Under the pieces are notes generated by a model. The model searched no databases, was not told the origin of the DNA, and was given only the letters and a program-made list of their open reading frames with translations. A program made the translations under genes and the position numbers. A DNA stretch of 64,000 nt from RYN-133 sp963754285 (GTDB lineage Bacteria > Actinomycetota > Actinomycetes > Mycobacteriales > Jatrophihabitantaceae), in NCBI GenBank assembly GCA_963754285.1, contig CAVWFN010000007.1:682001-746000 (forward strand). The letters run 5' to 3'. Positions 50,780 to 60,552 of this stretch are shown here, in pieces (the stretch's first letter is position 1; every line of letters begins with the position of its first letter).

Positions 50780-51701
50780 CCACGCCGAGCGCGACCATCG
50801 TCGCGTGCGGAGCGGCCGCGGCGCGCAGGCCGAGGTGCGTGCCAAGCAGGTACGGATACTGAGCGACGCCCCATCCGGCGAGCACAGCGGCAACCGCGAG
50901 GGCGCCGAGCGGACGGACGAGAGCCGGTCTGGTCCGAAGTGACGGGACAGCAGTCGTCAACAACGCGGCCACGCCCGCGAGCGCCGACACCGCGACCAGC
51001 GGCCAGCCGGTATGCAACAGCTGGACCCAGAGCCGGTGGGCATCGGCGTCGAGCACGAACAGCCCGATCACTGCAGTGACGCCCGCGGCCACTGCCGCGA
51101 ACACGGCTCGACGCCGCGACCAGCGCTCGAGGTCGCCGTCCTGCTCACGGTGCGCTTCGGCAATCAGGAAGATCGCGGCGAGGTAGCCGCACGTCAGCAC
51201 GGCGAGCACTCCGCCGAGCACGCCGGTCGGGTTGAGCCAGCTCGTAACGGCATCACCGTGTCCGGCGCTCGGTACCCGTCCGGACGCGATCCCGCCGGCG
51301 ACCGCGCCGAAGCAGAACGGCGTGAGCACCGAGGACGCCGCGAACGCGATGCCGTTGAGGCGTTGCTCCGCCGTTCGCATCGAGACCTTTCGGAACGCGA
51401 AGCCGGATCCGCGCAGGACTATGCCGAAAGCGGCGATGCCGAGCGGCACGTACAACGTGGTCATGATGGCGGCGAACGCCTGGGGGAACCCCGACCACAA
51501 CACCACCAGGCAGAAGATCAACCAGGTGTGGTTGGCCTCCCACACCGGGCCGATGGCGTGGTCGATCAGTGCGCGCGGCCGCGACCCACGCTGCGCGCCA
51601 CCGGCGGTGAGATCCCACAGTCCGGTGCCGAAGTCGGCGCCGCCGAACACGCCGTAGAGGACGATGCCGGCAAGCAGCACGCTCGCGACCACGGTAGTCA
51701 T
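50676..51701 (-). CDS. cydB: cytochrome bd-type quinol oxidase subunit II
   Basis: 341 residues, eight to nine helices. The N-terminal GVFGGADFGTGLWDL, PVWEANHTWLIFCLVVLWSGFPQAFA and RGSGFAFRK are characteristic of CydB. It pairs with CydA (start overlaps cydA stop by ATGA). The 3' end overlaps the mmpL gene by 104 bp on the other strand. Confidence 0.95.
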   Translation of the reverse strand: MTTVVASVLLAGIVLYGVFGGADFGTGLWDLTAGGAQRGSRPRALIDHAIGPVWEANHTWLIFCLVVLWSGFPQAFAAIMTTLYVPLGIAAFGIVLRGSGFAFRKVSMRTAEQRLNGIAFAASSVLTPFCFGAVAGGIASGRVPSAGHGDAVTSWLNPTGVLGGVLAVLTCGYLAAIFLIAEAHREQDGDLERWSRRRAVFAAVAAGVTAVIGLFVLDADAHRLWVQLLHTGWPLVAVSALAGVAALLTTAVPSLRTRPALVRPLGALAVAAVLAGWGVAQYPYLLGTHLGLRAAAAPHATMVALGVVTVLAVVLVVPSFAWLLWLTHRGVLSDSGERSGA

Positions 51702-53038
51702 GAGGTCAGCGCCGGTTCGTCGTCCGGGCCGTACGGCGCATCGACCTCTTCACCGGCGGCCCACCGGCGGCGCAAGGCCCGCAAGGCGTAGATCGCGCCC
51801 ACGGTGACGCCCGCGTAGATGACCACTGCGCCCGCGAAGAGCGGCCAGAGGTTGCCTGAGGTCTGTACCGCATTCCGCGTCAGCAGCAGGCCGACGACCG
51901 TCCAGGGTTGGCGGCCGACCTCGGTGGTGATCCAGCCGCACTCGAGCGAGACGATCGCGACGATTCCGCTGATCGCGACTGCCCGCAGGAACCAGCGGTT
52001 GGGTTCGCGGGCGCGGCTGCGCCACCACGACACGGCGAACCACAGGGCCAACGCTGCCAGCGCGAACGCCGTCCCGACCATCGTGTCGAAGGACAGGTGC
52101 ACGATCGAAACCAGATCGTCCGGCGGCCGGACCGACTTCGGGATCGCGTCGAGCCCGAGCACCTTCGTGTTCGGGCTGAAGCCGGACAGGATCGACGCGC
52201 CGTCCGGGATCGGGATCCCGAACCGCACCTTGCCGTCGACCAGGACGCCGCCGAGCGTCTCGGGCGCGTGCGTGCGGGTGTGCGGCAGTGCTTCGATCGC
52301 CGCGAACTTCGCCGGCTCGGACTGGAACACGTACCGCGCGATGAAGTCGCCCATCACGATCTGCAACGGGATCGCGACCGCGCCGACCGTCAGCGGGACG
52401 AGTAGCCCGATGCGGTGGTAGCGATCGCGCCGTCCGCGCAACATGCCGACGGCGTACACACCGGCGACGGTGAAGCCCGCCACGACGTAGGCGGCGAGCA
52501 GCATGTGGATCGCCTCGTACCAGAACGCGCTGTTGAAGAACACCTTCCAGACGTCGACGTCGACGACCTTGCCGCCGCGCATCGTGATGCCGCTCGGCGT
52601 GTTCATCCAGCTGTTCGCAGCGACGACCGAGAACGTGCCGCCGACGCCGGACAGCACCACAGGCAGTCCGGTCCAGAAGTGCACCCACGGCGGCAGCCGG
52701 TTCCAGCCGTAGATGTAGATCGCGACGAAGATCGCTTCGAGGAAGAAGAAGATCCCTTCGACGGCGAACGGGATCCCGTAGGCCGCGCCGAAGCGTCCCA
52801 TCAACCCGGGCCAGAGCAGGCCCATCTCGAACGACAACACCGTTCCGGACACCGCGCCGACTGCGAACAGCACTGCCGCGACCTTCGACCACCGTTGCGC
52901 CAGAACAAGGGCATCCGCGTCGCCGCGGCGCAGCGCGCGCCAGTTCGCGATCATCGTGATGAACGTGAACGCGACCCCGAACGGCACCAGGATGATGTGG
53001 AAGCCGAGCGTGAACGCCATCTGCTCGCGCGCCGGCAC
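51698..53038 (-). CDS. cydA: cytochrome bd-type quinol oxidase subunit I
   Basis: 446 residues. Heme ligand His is in AFTLGFHIILVPFG near the N-terminus. The family stretches FAVEGIFFFLEAIFVAIYIYGW, TGLPVVLSGVGGTFSVVAANSWMNTP and ECGWITTEVGRQPW are present. The Q-loop is short, as in the cyanide-insensitive CIO-type enzymes. It oxidises quinol with O2 without proton pumping. GTG 53038 is the first ordinary start, but family homology (LVPAREQMAF) suggests about 18 more residues, reachable only from a CTG at 53092. No cydDC genes are nearby. Confidence 0.94.
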   Translation of the reverse strand: MPAREQMAFTLGFHIILVPFGVAFTFITMIANWRALRRGDADALVLAQRWSKVAAVLFAVGAVSGTVLSFEMGLLWPGLMGRFGAAYGIPFAVEGIFFFLEAIFVAIYIYGWNRLPPWVHFWTGLPVVLSGVGGTFSVVAANSWMNTPSGITMRGGKVVDVDVWKVFFNSAFWYEAIHMLLAAYVVAGFTVAGVYAVGMLRGRRDRYHRIGLLVPLTVGAVAIPLQIVMGDFIARYVFQSEPAKFAAIEALPHTRTHAPETLGGVLVDGKVRFGIPIPDGASILSGFSPNTKVLGLDAIPKSVRPPDDLVSIVHLSFDTMVGTAFALAALALWFAVSWWRSRAREPNRWFLRAVAISGIVAIVSLECGWITTEVGRQPWTVVGLLLTRNAVQTSGNLWPLFAGAVVIYAGVTVGAIYALRALRRRWAAGEEVDAPYGPDDEPALTS

Positions 53039-53270
53039 CAGCTGCGACGGATCAGCCGCAGCCAGGGTGGTCAGCGCGGTTCGAGCAATCAGCGCAGGTG
53101 CCCCTTCTCGTGGTCGGACACGTCTTGTCTACGCCATGGCCACGGCGAGGTCCGATGTTGCGGTCGGCGTCGACGACGCTTGCCTGCACACGTCCGGGAC
53201 GTAGAGGTGAGATGATCTCGCTACCACTGACCAGCACAGCGCGAAGCGCTTCGGGGCAAGGGGATACGAC

Positions 53271-53441
53271 ATGGGACGGGTGTTGTGCCTGTTGCACCTG
53301 CACTCATGGGGTCCGCCGAAGCAGGACGAGGCGGGGCCGTTCCAGCTGTGTACCCGGTGCGGGAAGGTCCGCGGCTCGAGCAAGGTCGGCCCGGACGGCT
53401 ACGACCCGATGCCGCCGCCCATGCCCGACGCCGGCCAATAG
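53271..53441 (+). CDS. 56-residue zinc-ribbon-like small protein
   Basis: ATG with AAGGGG 7 nt upstream. The peptide begins MGRVLCLLHLHSWGPPKQDE and contains LCTRCGKVRG, then a Pro-rich tail. The first Cys plus His residues and the later CxxC suggest a single zinc site. Short proteins of this layout are widespread in actinobacteria without known function. It lies between divergent cydA and the tRNA genes. Confidence 0.7.
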   Translation: MGRVLCLLHLHSWGPPKQDEAGPFQLCTRCGKVRGSSKVGPDGYDPMPPPMPDAGQ

Positions 53442-53464
53442 TCGCGACCTGCTGAACATCGAAG

Positions 53465-53537
53465 CGCGCCCGGCAGGACTCGAACCTGCAACCTCTTGAT
53501 CCGTAGTCAAGTGCTCTATCCGTTGAGCTACGGGCGC
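53465..53537 (-). tRNA. tRNA-Arg (anticodon ACG)
   Basis: 73-nt cloverleaf on the complement. Acceptor GCGCCCG/CGGGCGC, D arm GCTC/GAGC, anticodon stem CTTGA/TCAAG with loop CTACGGA (anticodon ACG, to be edited to ICG), T arm GCAGG/CCTGC around TTCGAGT. No encoded CCA. Reads CGU, CGC and CGA. Confidence 0.97.
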
Positions 53538-53597
53538 TTGGTGAACCGACCGATCAGTTTAGCCGAGTGCCTCCACTCGGTTGCCGACCGGGCAGCG

Positions 53598-53687
53598 CGG
53601 AGGCTCCGGGATTCGAACCCGGGATGGGCGGTTAGCCCAAACCGCATTAGCAGTGCGGCGCCATAGACCAGACTAGGCGAAGCCTCC
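53598..53687 (-). tRNA. tRNA-Ser (anticodon GCT)
   Basis: 90-nt class II tRNA on the complement. Acceptor GGAGGCT/AGCCTCC, anticodon stem CCGCA/TGCGG with loop CTGCTAA (anticodon GCT), a long variable arm, and T arm CCCGG/CCGGG around TTCGAAT. No encoded CCA. Reads AGC/AGU. Confidence 0.97.
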
Positions 53688-53738
53688 AGCGGTCCCAGAC
53701 GTGTCCGCGACCAGCCGAAAGCGTACCCAACGCGCCGA

Positions 53739-54206
53739 TCAGCCGCTGACGGCCTCAGCGAGCTTGCTGAGTGAGTCCTCGAGTTGACTCTTCTGGACGA
53801 GCGGGAACGACACCTTGGCCAGCAGTTCCTTGTCGGTGACCTTGTCCCAGTCGTAGGTCAGCGCGACCTCGGTGGCGTCCGGGCCGGTCGCGTCGAGCTG
53901 CCACGTCCACTCCCAGCCGGGCGGTTCGTTGCCGGCCGGCGCGGTCTGCCACGCGACGACCTTGTCAGGCACGTACCCGGTGACGAGATTGTCGGTCTGG
54001 TACTCGCCGCCCATGTGGTCGCCGGTCATGTTCATCCGGAACTTCTGGCCGGTCGCCGTGATGCGGTCGGTGTGGTCGTCGCTGCGGACGAAGCCCGAAC
54101 CGTCGAACTCCGCGTGCCGCGCGGGAAGGGTGAGGACTTCGAAGATCTCTTTCGCCGATGCCGGGATGGTGCGCGAAACGGTGATCGACTTCTCGTTGCC
54201 AGTCAT
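53739..54206 (-). CDS. SRPBCC/START-like polyketide-cyclase-family protein
   Basis: 155 residues with the helix-grip pattern SITVSRTIPASAKEIFEVLTLPARHAEFDGSG ... GWEWTWQLDATGPDATEVALTYDW ... a C-terminal helix with KSQLEDSLSKLAEAV. It binds a hydrophobic ligand of unknown identity. 30 nt upstream is the stop of the LysX/MprF-like gene on the same strand. Confidence 0.85.
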   Translation of the reverse strand: MTGNEKSITVSRTIPASAKEIFEVLTLPARHAEFDGSGFVRSDDHTDRITATGQKFRMNMTGDHMGGEYQTDNLVTGYVPDKVVAWQTAPAGNEPPGWEWTWQLDATGPDATEVALTYDWDKVTDKELLAKVSFPLVQKSQLEDSLSKLAEAVSG

Positions 54207-54236
54207 ACCAACGCCCTACCCAGATGGGACGAATCG

Positions 54237-56024
54237 CTACACGCGTCCCAACCAGCGCTGCAGCCGGTGCGGCCGCACGATGAACGCCTCGGCCTCGAGC
54301 GCAGCCACCGCGATGCGGGGCAGATCACGCGCAGAGGGGTAGGAGATGAACCGCGGCTCCCAGTACGGGCGGAACTTCACGTTGAAGCGGTACAGCGACT
54401 CGATCTGCCACCAGCGCGAGGCGAAGATCAGCAACGAACGCCACAGCCGCAGGATCGGGCCGGCACCGATGCGTTCGCCACGCTCGATCGCGTCGCGGAA
54501 CACCGCGAAGTTCAGCGACACCCGGCGCACGCCCAGGTCAGGACAGGCAGCCATGAGCGAAGCGATCATGAACTCGTTCAAACCGTTGTCGGACGCCCGG
54601 TCGCGTCGCATGAGGTCGAGCGAGAGCCCGTCGGCACCCCACGGGACGAAGTGCAGCAGCCCGCGGACGGTGCCGTTGTCGGTGGCCGTCGCGACGACGC
54701 AGTCGGCATCGGCGGGGTCACCCATCCGTGAGAGCGCCATCGAGAACCCGCGCTCCACCGCATCACCGCGCCATGCCGCCGCGGCGTCCTGCAGCGCCGC
54801 GAGTTCGGCGGCGGGGATGTCGCGCGCGCGGCGCACCTGCACCTCGTAGCCCGCGCGGCCGACCCGAGTACAGGCCTGGCGCACACCGCGCATCGCCCGT
54901 CCGTCGAGGCTGAACTCGCCGACCTCGACGATCGCCTCGTCACCGAGCGCGAGGGCGGACAACCGCGATTCGCGTTTGTACACCGTGGCGCCGAGTTCGC
55001 TGCAACCCATCACGGCGGGCGTCCATGCGTACTCCTCGGCGAGCGCCTGATAGGCGGCGATCGCGCCGGGCCACGCCTCGGGATCGCCGATCGGGTCACC
55101 GCTGGCCAATGCCACGCCGTGCACGACACGGTAGGTGACCGCCGCCTTGCCCGAGGGCGACCAGACGACCGACTTGTCGCGCCGCAGCGCGAAGTAGCCC
55201 AGCGAGTCGCGTTCGCCCTGCTTGGCCAGCAGACCGCGCAGGCGCTGCTCGTCGTCGTCCGAGAGCTGTGCGATCGGCTGGGACGGGCGCAGGATCAGCA
55301 AGGCGACCACGACGACCGTGACCAGCCCGAAGGCCAGCAGCGTGCCGTGGAAGATGTCGCCGAAGCGTTCGCCGCGGAGGCGGATCACTCCGCCGGCGCC
55401 GGCGAGGGACTGGACGACCTCGCGCACGCGCAGCCAGAACGACGGCGATCCGGCGACGTGGCGCGGATACGCGTAGAGCAGCACGAGCCCGAACGCGATG
55501 GCGACGGCCACGAACTGGACGAACACGCGGGCGGCGAACCACCTGCTGCGCGGGTCGGGTTTGGCGGTGAAGCGCGAGCGCGCGGCGAGCAGCGCGATGA
55601 GCAGGACGAGCGTGATGGTGGCTTCGACCGGACGCCGCTCGGCCCGCACGAGGTGGGCCACGGTCATGACCAAGGTGATCGTGACGGCGGCGAGCCATTC
55701 GCGGCGCTTGCGTTTGCGCAGGCCGGCGGCGATCCGCAGGAGCAGCAGGCCCGAGACTGCGGTGACTGCCGCCGCGGCGGCCGTCGCCGGAATCGGGATG
55801 ATCTTGGTCAGCGCGTGCACCCGACCGCGTTCGTCGGCCCACAGCGCGTCCAGCAGGACGAAGACGCCGAGCACCCAGGCGATGGCGGCGACGATCCGCG
55901 GCGCGCGCGCGAGGTAGCCGGCCTTCAGCCGCTGCCAGCGCGACGGCTCGGACGCCTCAGGCGGAGGGGTCGCCGAACTCTGGCGCGGTTGCCGCGCGGT
56001 CGTACTGGGAGCACCTCGTGCCAC
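54237..56024 (-). CDS. phosphatidylglycerol lysyltransferase-domain membrane protein (MprF/LysX N-terminal type)
   Basis: 595 residues. Six to seven N-terminal helices (about 40-265) are followed by a cytoplasmic GNAT-like DUF2156 domain with RDKSVVWSPSGKAAVTYRVVHGVALASGDPIGD, VGRAGYEVQVRRA and GADGLSLDLMRRD. MprF-type enzymes transfer an aminoacyl group from tRNA to phosphatidylglycerol, lowering envelope charge and giving resistance to cationic peptides. Unlike mycobacterial LysX it has no fused lysyl-tRNA synthetase. GTG start. Confidence 0.87.
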   Translation of the reverse strand: MARGAPSTTARQPRQSSATPPPEASEPSRWQRLKAGYLARAPRIVAAIAWVLGVFVLLDALWADERGRVHALTKIIPIPATAAAAAVTAVSGLLLLRIAAGLRKRKRREWLAAVTITLVMTVAHLVRAERRPVEATITLVLLIALLAARSRFTAKPDPRSRWFAARVFVQFVAVAIAFGLVLLYAYPRHVAGSPSFWLRVREVVQSLAGAGGVIRLRGERFGDIFHGTLLAFGLVTVVVVALLILRPSQPIAQLSDDDEQRLRGLLAKQGERDSLGYFALRRDKSVVWSPSGKAAVTYRVVHGVALASGDPIGDPEAWPGAIAAYQALAEEYAWTPAVMGCSELGATVYKRESRLSALALGDEAIVEVGEFSLDGRAMRGVRQACTRVGRAGYEVQVRRARDIPAAELAALQDAAAAWRGDAVERGFSMALSRMGDPADADCVVATATDNGTVRGLLHFVPWGADGLSLDLMRRDRASDNGLNEFMIASLMAACPDLGVRRVSLNFAVFRDAIERGERIGAGPILRLWRSLLIFASRWWQIESLYRFNVKFRPYWEPRFISYPSARDLPRIAVAALEAEAFIVRPHRLQRWLGRV

Positions 56025-56078
56025 GGACCTATCGTCGCAAACCTCGCACCATCCGCCGCGACGACGCTGCGCACGTCC

Positions 56079-56678
56079 TCAGCGCGGCTCGATGAGCGGC
56101 AACAGCACCTGCTCGAGGATCTCGTGGATCGTGTCGGCCGTAATCGGTTCGCGCTGCAGGATGATGCGGTGGGTCAGCACCGCCGGCAGAACATCGGCAA
56201 TGAGCGGCGTATCGGCGCCCGGACGCACGTCACCACGCTCGATGCCACGGCGCAGCAATGCCAGTAGCGCGGCACGGCGCGGCGCCTGGAAGTGCTCGTC
56301 GACGGCGCGTGCCAACTCGGGATCGCTGATGGCCTCACACTTGATCGCGCGCATGACCGCACCGGCCGGGCTGTCGAGCGTCTCGCTGATCGCGCCGGCG
56401 ATCTGGCGCAGGACGTCGGCGGTGCTCACGTCGTCGCTCACGTCGACCGGGAAGCCACACTGGTCCGGCGTCGGCAGGTGCGCACTCATCGCGTCCAGCA
56501 TCAACTGTGCCCGGGTCGGCCAGCGGCGGTAGATGCTCGCCTTGCCCGTGCGGGCGCGGGCCGCGACGCCCTCGACGCTGAACGCGGTGTAACCGACCTC
56601 GGACAACTCGGTGTAGGCGGCGTCCAGGATTGCGTCTTCGAGCGCGGCGCCGCGTTTGCGCGAGACGGTCGCGGTCAT
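56079..56678 (-). CDS. TetR-family regulator, divergent from DHA2 exporter
   Basis: 199 residues. HTH: AILDAAYTELSEVGYTAFSVEGVAARARTGKASIYRRWPTRAQLML; the C-terminal half is of the TetR_C_16/C_11 type (PAGAVMRAIKCEAISDPELARAV). It faces the DHA2 exporter gene across a palindrome-rich gap and probably represses it. Confidence 0.9.
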   Translation of the reverse strand: MTATVSRKRGAALEDAILDAAYTELSEVGYTAFSVEGVAARARTGKASIYRRWPTRAQLMLDAMSAHLPTPDQCGFPVDVSDDVSTADVLRQIAGAISETLDSPAGAVMRAIKCEAISDPELARAVDEHFQAPRRAALLALLRRGIERGDVRPGADTPLIADVLPAVLTHRIILQREPITADTIHEILEQVLLPLIEPR

Positions 56679-56716
56679 CTCGATGTCACATCCCTCGGCC
56701 AGACTTCGTCTAATCA

Positions 56717-56790
56717 GTACGTTCTCTAAAAGACGGTTGCGTTCCTTACACGTCCAGGCTTATCTTACTCGATAAGAGACGCAAACGTAC
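56717..56790. promoter_or_regulatory. operator/promoter region between tetR and DHA2 exporter
   Basis: CTTATC-TTACTC-GATAAG (56759-56776) is an inverted repeat with 6-bp arms. GTACGTT (56717-56723) and AACGTAC (56784-56790) form an outer inverted pair. The region is markedly more AT-rich than the surroundings, as expected for divergent promoters under TetR control. Confidence 0.5.
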
Positions 56791-56821
56791 CTTAAAGGTT
56801 TCGAGCAAGCAGGAGATCTAC

Positions 56822-58474
56822 GTGGCCGACACAGACGTGGAGCGCGGGTCCACCACCCCGACCGCGCACAACGGCGCCCGCCGTCAGGCGCACACCGCGC
56901 TGATTCTGATGGTGATCGCCGGCGCGCAGATGATGGTGGTGCTCGACGGCACGATCGTCAACATCGCGCTGCCGTCGATGGGGCGCTACTTCGACAAGAG
57001 CCAGACCGACATGACGTGGGCACTGAACGCCTACGCGCTCGCCTTCGGCGGGCTGCTGCTGCTCGGTGGACGCATGGGCGACATCCTCGGCCGCCGGCGC
57101 ATGTTCATCCTCGGCCTGTCCCTGTTCACGATCGGCAGCTTCCTCGCCGGCGTGGCACCGAGCTTCGGCCTGCTCCTCGCCGGGCGTGCCGTGCAAGGCA
57201 TCGGTGGCGCGATCGCGTCCCCCACCGCGCTGTCGCTCATCACGACCGAGTTCGAAGAGGGCGAGGCGCGCACGAAGGCGATCGCCGTCTACGCGGCGGT
57301 GTCCGGTGCCGGCGCGGCGCTGGGTCTGTTGCTCGGCGGGATCCTGACGAACTACCTGAGCTGGCGGTGGGTGCTGTTCGTCAACGTCCCGATCGGCATC
57401 TTGTTGATCACCGGCGCGTTCTTGTACCTGCACCAGTCCGAGCGGCTGCGCGGCAAGTTCGACTTCATCGGCGCAGGGTTGTCGGTGGCCGGACTGGTCG
57501 CGACCGTCTATGGGTTCATCCACGTCGCCCACAGCGGGTGGAACAACGCTCAGACCTACTCGGTCTTCATCGCGGCGGTGGTGCTGCTGGTCGGGTTCGT
57601 CTACTTCGAGGCGAAGATCGCCGCCCAGCCGATGATGCCGATGCGCATCTTCGAAAACCGCAACCGAGCGGGGACGTACCTGATCATGCTGGTCGTCGGT
57701 GCGGCGATGTTCGGGATGTTCTACTTCATCACCTTCTTCGTGCAGGGCGTGCGCGAATACGGCCCGCTCAAGACGGGCTTCGCGTTCCTCCCCGTCGCGT
57801 TCGTCATCGGCATCGTGTCGCAGATCAACGCCCGGCTGATGCCCAGGCTCGGGCCGAAACCGCTCATGATCGCGGGTACGTCTTTGCTTACCGTGGCCCT
57901 GTTCTGGTTCGCCACCGTGAACAAGGACTCGAGCTACGCCGGCAAGCTGTTGCCGGGCATGTTCGTGCTGGCCGTGGCGATGGGTTGCCTGTTCGTGCCT
58001 CTGACGGTGACTGCGGTGTCCAACGTGGCGAACACCGATGCCGGGCTGGCCTCGGCACTGCTCAACGTCGGGCAGCAGGTCGGTGGCGCGCTCGGGCTCT
58101 CGGTGATGACGACGGTGTTCGGCACCGCCGCGAAGAACTGGAGCACCGACCACGTCAAGGGTCTGCTCGCCCAGGTGCCGGACAAGTCGCAGCTGCAGGC
58201 GGTCGTCGGGTTCCTGCAGGCGCACGGCCAGAACGCCGAGCCGAAGGACATCCAGGCCTTCGTCGCGGCACACCCGAGCACCGGCTCGTTCTTCGCCGCG
58301 GGCGGTCCGTTCAACACCTTCGTCCGCGAGCTGCTCGCCTACGCGTCCGGCAAGGGCTTCCTGCTCGGTGCCGCCCTCGGGGTTATTGCGATCATCTCGG
58401 CCGTCGTGCTGATCAACGTCAAGAAGTCCGACGTCCCGGCCGACCACGACCCCGCCGCAGCACTGGCGGGTTAG
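56822..58474 (+). CDS. DHA2-family MFS drug exporter (EmrB/QacA type, 14 helices)
   Basis: 550 residues. Motif D1 (LDGTIVNIALPSM), motif A (GGRMGDILGRRRMFILGL) and motif C-like (SGAGAALGLLLGGIL) are present, with 14 predicted helices. It is a proton-driven exporter of hydrophobic compounds. GTG start with AGGAG 8 nt upstream. Regulated by the divergent TetR. Confidence 0.93.
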   Translation: MADTDVERGSTTPTAHNGARRQAHTALILMVIAGAQMMVVLDGTIVNIALPSMGRYFDKSQTDMTWALNAYALAFGGLLLLGGRMGDILGRRRMFILGLSLFTIGSFLAGVAPSFGLLLAGRAVQGIGGAIASPTALSLITTEFEEGEARTKAIAVYAAVSGAGAALGLLLGGILTNYLSWRWVLFVNVPIGILLITGAFLYLHQSERLRGKFDFIGAGLSVAGLVATVYGFIHVAHSGWNNAQTYSVFIAAVVLLVGFVYFEAKIAAQPMMPMRIFENRNRAGTYLIMLVVGAAMFGMFYFITFFVQGVREYGPLKTGFAFLPVAFVIGIVSQINARLMPRLGPKPLMIAGTSLLTVALFWFATVNKDSSYAGKLLPGMFVLAVAMGCLFVPLTVTAVSNVANTDAGLASALLNVGQQVGGALGLSVMTTVFGTAAKNWSTDHVKGLLAQVPDKSQLQAVVGFLQAHGQNAEPKDIQAFVAAHPSTGSFFAAGGPFNTFVRELLAYASGKGFLLGAALGVIAIISAVVLINVKKSDVPADHDPAAALAG

Positions 58475-58489
58475 CGCTCGTCCACCCTT

Positions 58490-58559
58490 CGCGAGTGGTC
58501 ACTTATCGCGCGAGTGGTCAGAAATAGCTGACCACTCGACGCGGAAGTGACCACTCGCG
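58490..58559. terminator. nested 70-nt palindrome between convergent exporter and sdaA genes
   Basis: Outer arms CGCGAGTGGTCACTT (58490-58504) and AAGTGACCACTCGCG (58545-58559) are perfect 15-bp inverses. Inside lie CGAGTGGTCAG (58511-58521) and CTGACCACTCG (58528-58538). So CGAGTGGTCA occurs twice in each direction. It fills the gap between two stop codons and is a probable bidirectional terminator, or a small palindromic repeat unit. Confidence 0.75.
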
Positions 58560-58565
58560 GTTGGT

Positions 58566-59933
<1,368 letters not shown>

Positions 59934-59936
<3 letters not shown>

Positions 59937-60063
59937 CAGCGCACCCCGACTCGGCAGCGTGGCCCCGCGAAGCGCCGGCCAGCGTTTACTCCGGTTGCCA
60001 TCAGCGCACCCCGACTCGGCAGCGTGGCCCCGCGAAGCGCCGGCCCGCGTTCCCTCGGGTTGC
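59934..60063 (-). repeat. 65-bp tandem duplication covering the sdaA start and its leader ORF
   Basis: Unit 1 is 59934-59998 and unit 2 is 59999-60063; 61 of 65 positions are identical and the last 44 bases of each unit (sdaA direction) are identical. Each unit begins with ATG, and duplication preserves the TGATG junction, so each copy is a complete coupled ORF. Confidence 0.95.
59936..60001 (-). CDS. leader ORF copy B (21 residues), directly coupled to sdaA
   Basis: Begins MATGVNAGRRFAG and ends PRCRVGVR; six Arg-type codons and one Cys codon. Its ATG overlaps the stop of copy A and its TGA overlaps the sdaA ATG, both as TGATG. No separate Shine-Dalgarno is needed if ribosomes re-initiate. 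Confidence 0.65.
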
Positions 60064-60066
60064 CAT
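60001..60066 (-). CDS. leader ORF copy A (21 residues), leaderless, first in the sdaA transcript
   Basis: Begins MATRGNAGRRFAG and ends PRCRVGVR, differing from copy B only at residues 4-5. On this strand TAGCGT lies 7 nt before the ATG, so the transcript probably begins at or just before this codon. The TGA overlaps the ATG of copy B. Confidence 0.65.
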   Translation of the reverse strand: MATRGNAGRRFAGPRCRVGVR

Positions 60067-60090
60067 GTACCTCACGCTAACGTCGGGGTG
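60067..60090. promoter_or_regulatory. overlapping divergent -10 elements for sdaA and the GNAT gene
   Basis: ACGCTAACGT contains TAACGT (60078-60083) for the rightward gene and TAGCGT (60080-60075) for the leftward transcript. Each lies 7 nt from a start codon. Two leaderless transcripts thus diverge from one interlocked -10 region. Confidence 0.6.
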
Positions 60091-60543
60091 GTGATTCGTC
60101 CCGCACGGGCCGAGGACGTCGCGGCGATCCTCGACCTCATCCGCGAACTTGCCGTCTACGAGCGCGAGCCCGCGTCGACCGTCCACGCCACCGAGGACGG
60201 ATTGCGCCAGGCGCTTTTCGGCCCGCAACCACAGGTCTGGGCGCACGTCGCCGAACTGGACGGCGCGATCGTCGGCGCGGCGATCTGGTTCGTCAACTTC
60301 TCGACCTGGACGGGTCGTCACGGCATGCATCTCGAGGACATCATCGTGAGTAAGGCAGCCCGTGGGACCGGACTCGGGGTCGCGCTGTTCGAGGAGCTCC
60401 GGCGCATCTGCGTCGAGCGCGGCTATGCCCGCTTCGAATGGCACGTGCTCGACTGGAACGTGGACGCAGCGCGGTTCTACGAGGCACGCGGTGCTCGCAA
60501 GCTCGGCGAGTGGGACACCTGGCGGCTCGAACCCGCTGGATAG
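60091..60543 (+). CDS. GNAT acetyltransferase (diamine N-acetyltransferase-like)
   Basis: 150 residues. GNAT core MHLEDIIVSKAARGTGLGVALFEELRRIC (acetyl-CoA loop), then FEWHVLDWNVDAARFYEARGARKLGEWDTWRL, a pattern typical of spermidine/spermine and thialysine acetyltransferases. GTG 60091 is 7 nt after TAACGT; GTG 60088 is also possible. The longer upstream frame is antisense to sdaA. Confidence 0.87.
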   Translation: MIRPARAEDVAAILDLIRELAVYEREPASTVHATEDGLRQALFGPQPQVWAHVAELDGAIVGAAIWFVNFSTWTGRHGMHLEDIIVSKAARGTGLGVALFEELRRICVERGYARFEWHVLDWNVDAARFYEARGARKLGEWDTWRLEPAG

Positions 60544-60552
60544 GGTCGCCAC

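Noticed and set aside
53465..53687. tRNA-Arg/tRNA-Ser pair considered as an integration site of a mobile element
   Set aside because: No integrase, no direct repeat of the tRNA 3' ends, and housekeeping genes on both sides.
56792..58447. 551-codon open frame antisense to the DHA2 exporter
   Set aside because: The translation is charged, His/Gln/Arg-rich and lacks domains; it is the complement of a real membrane protein gene.
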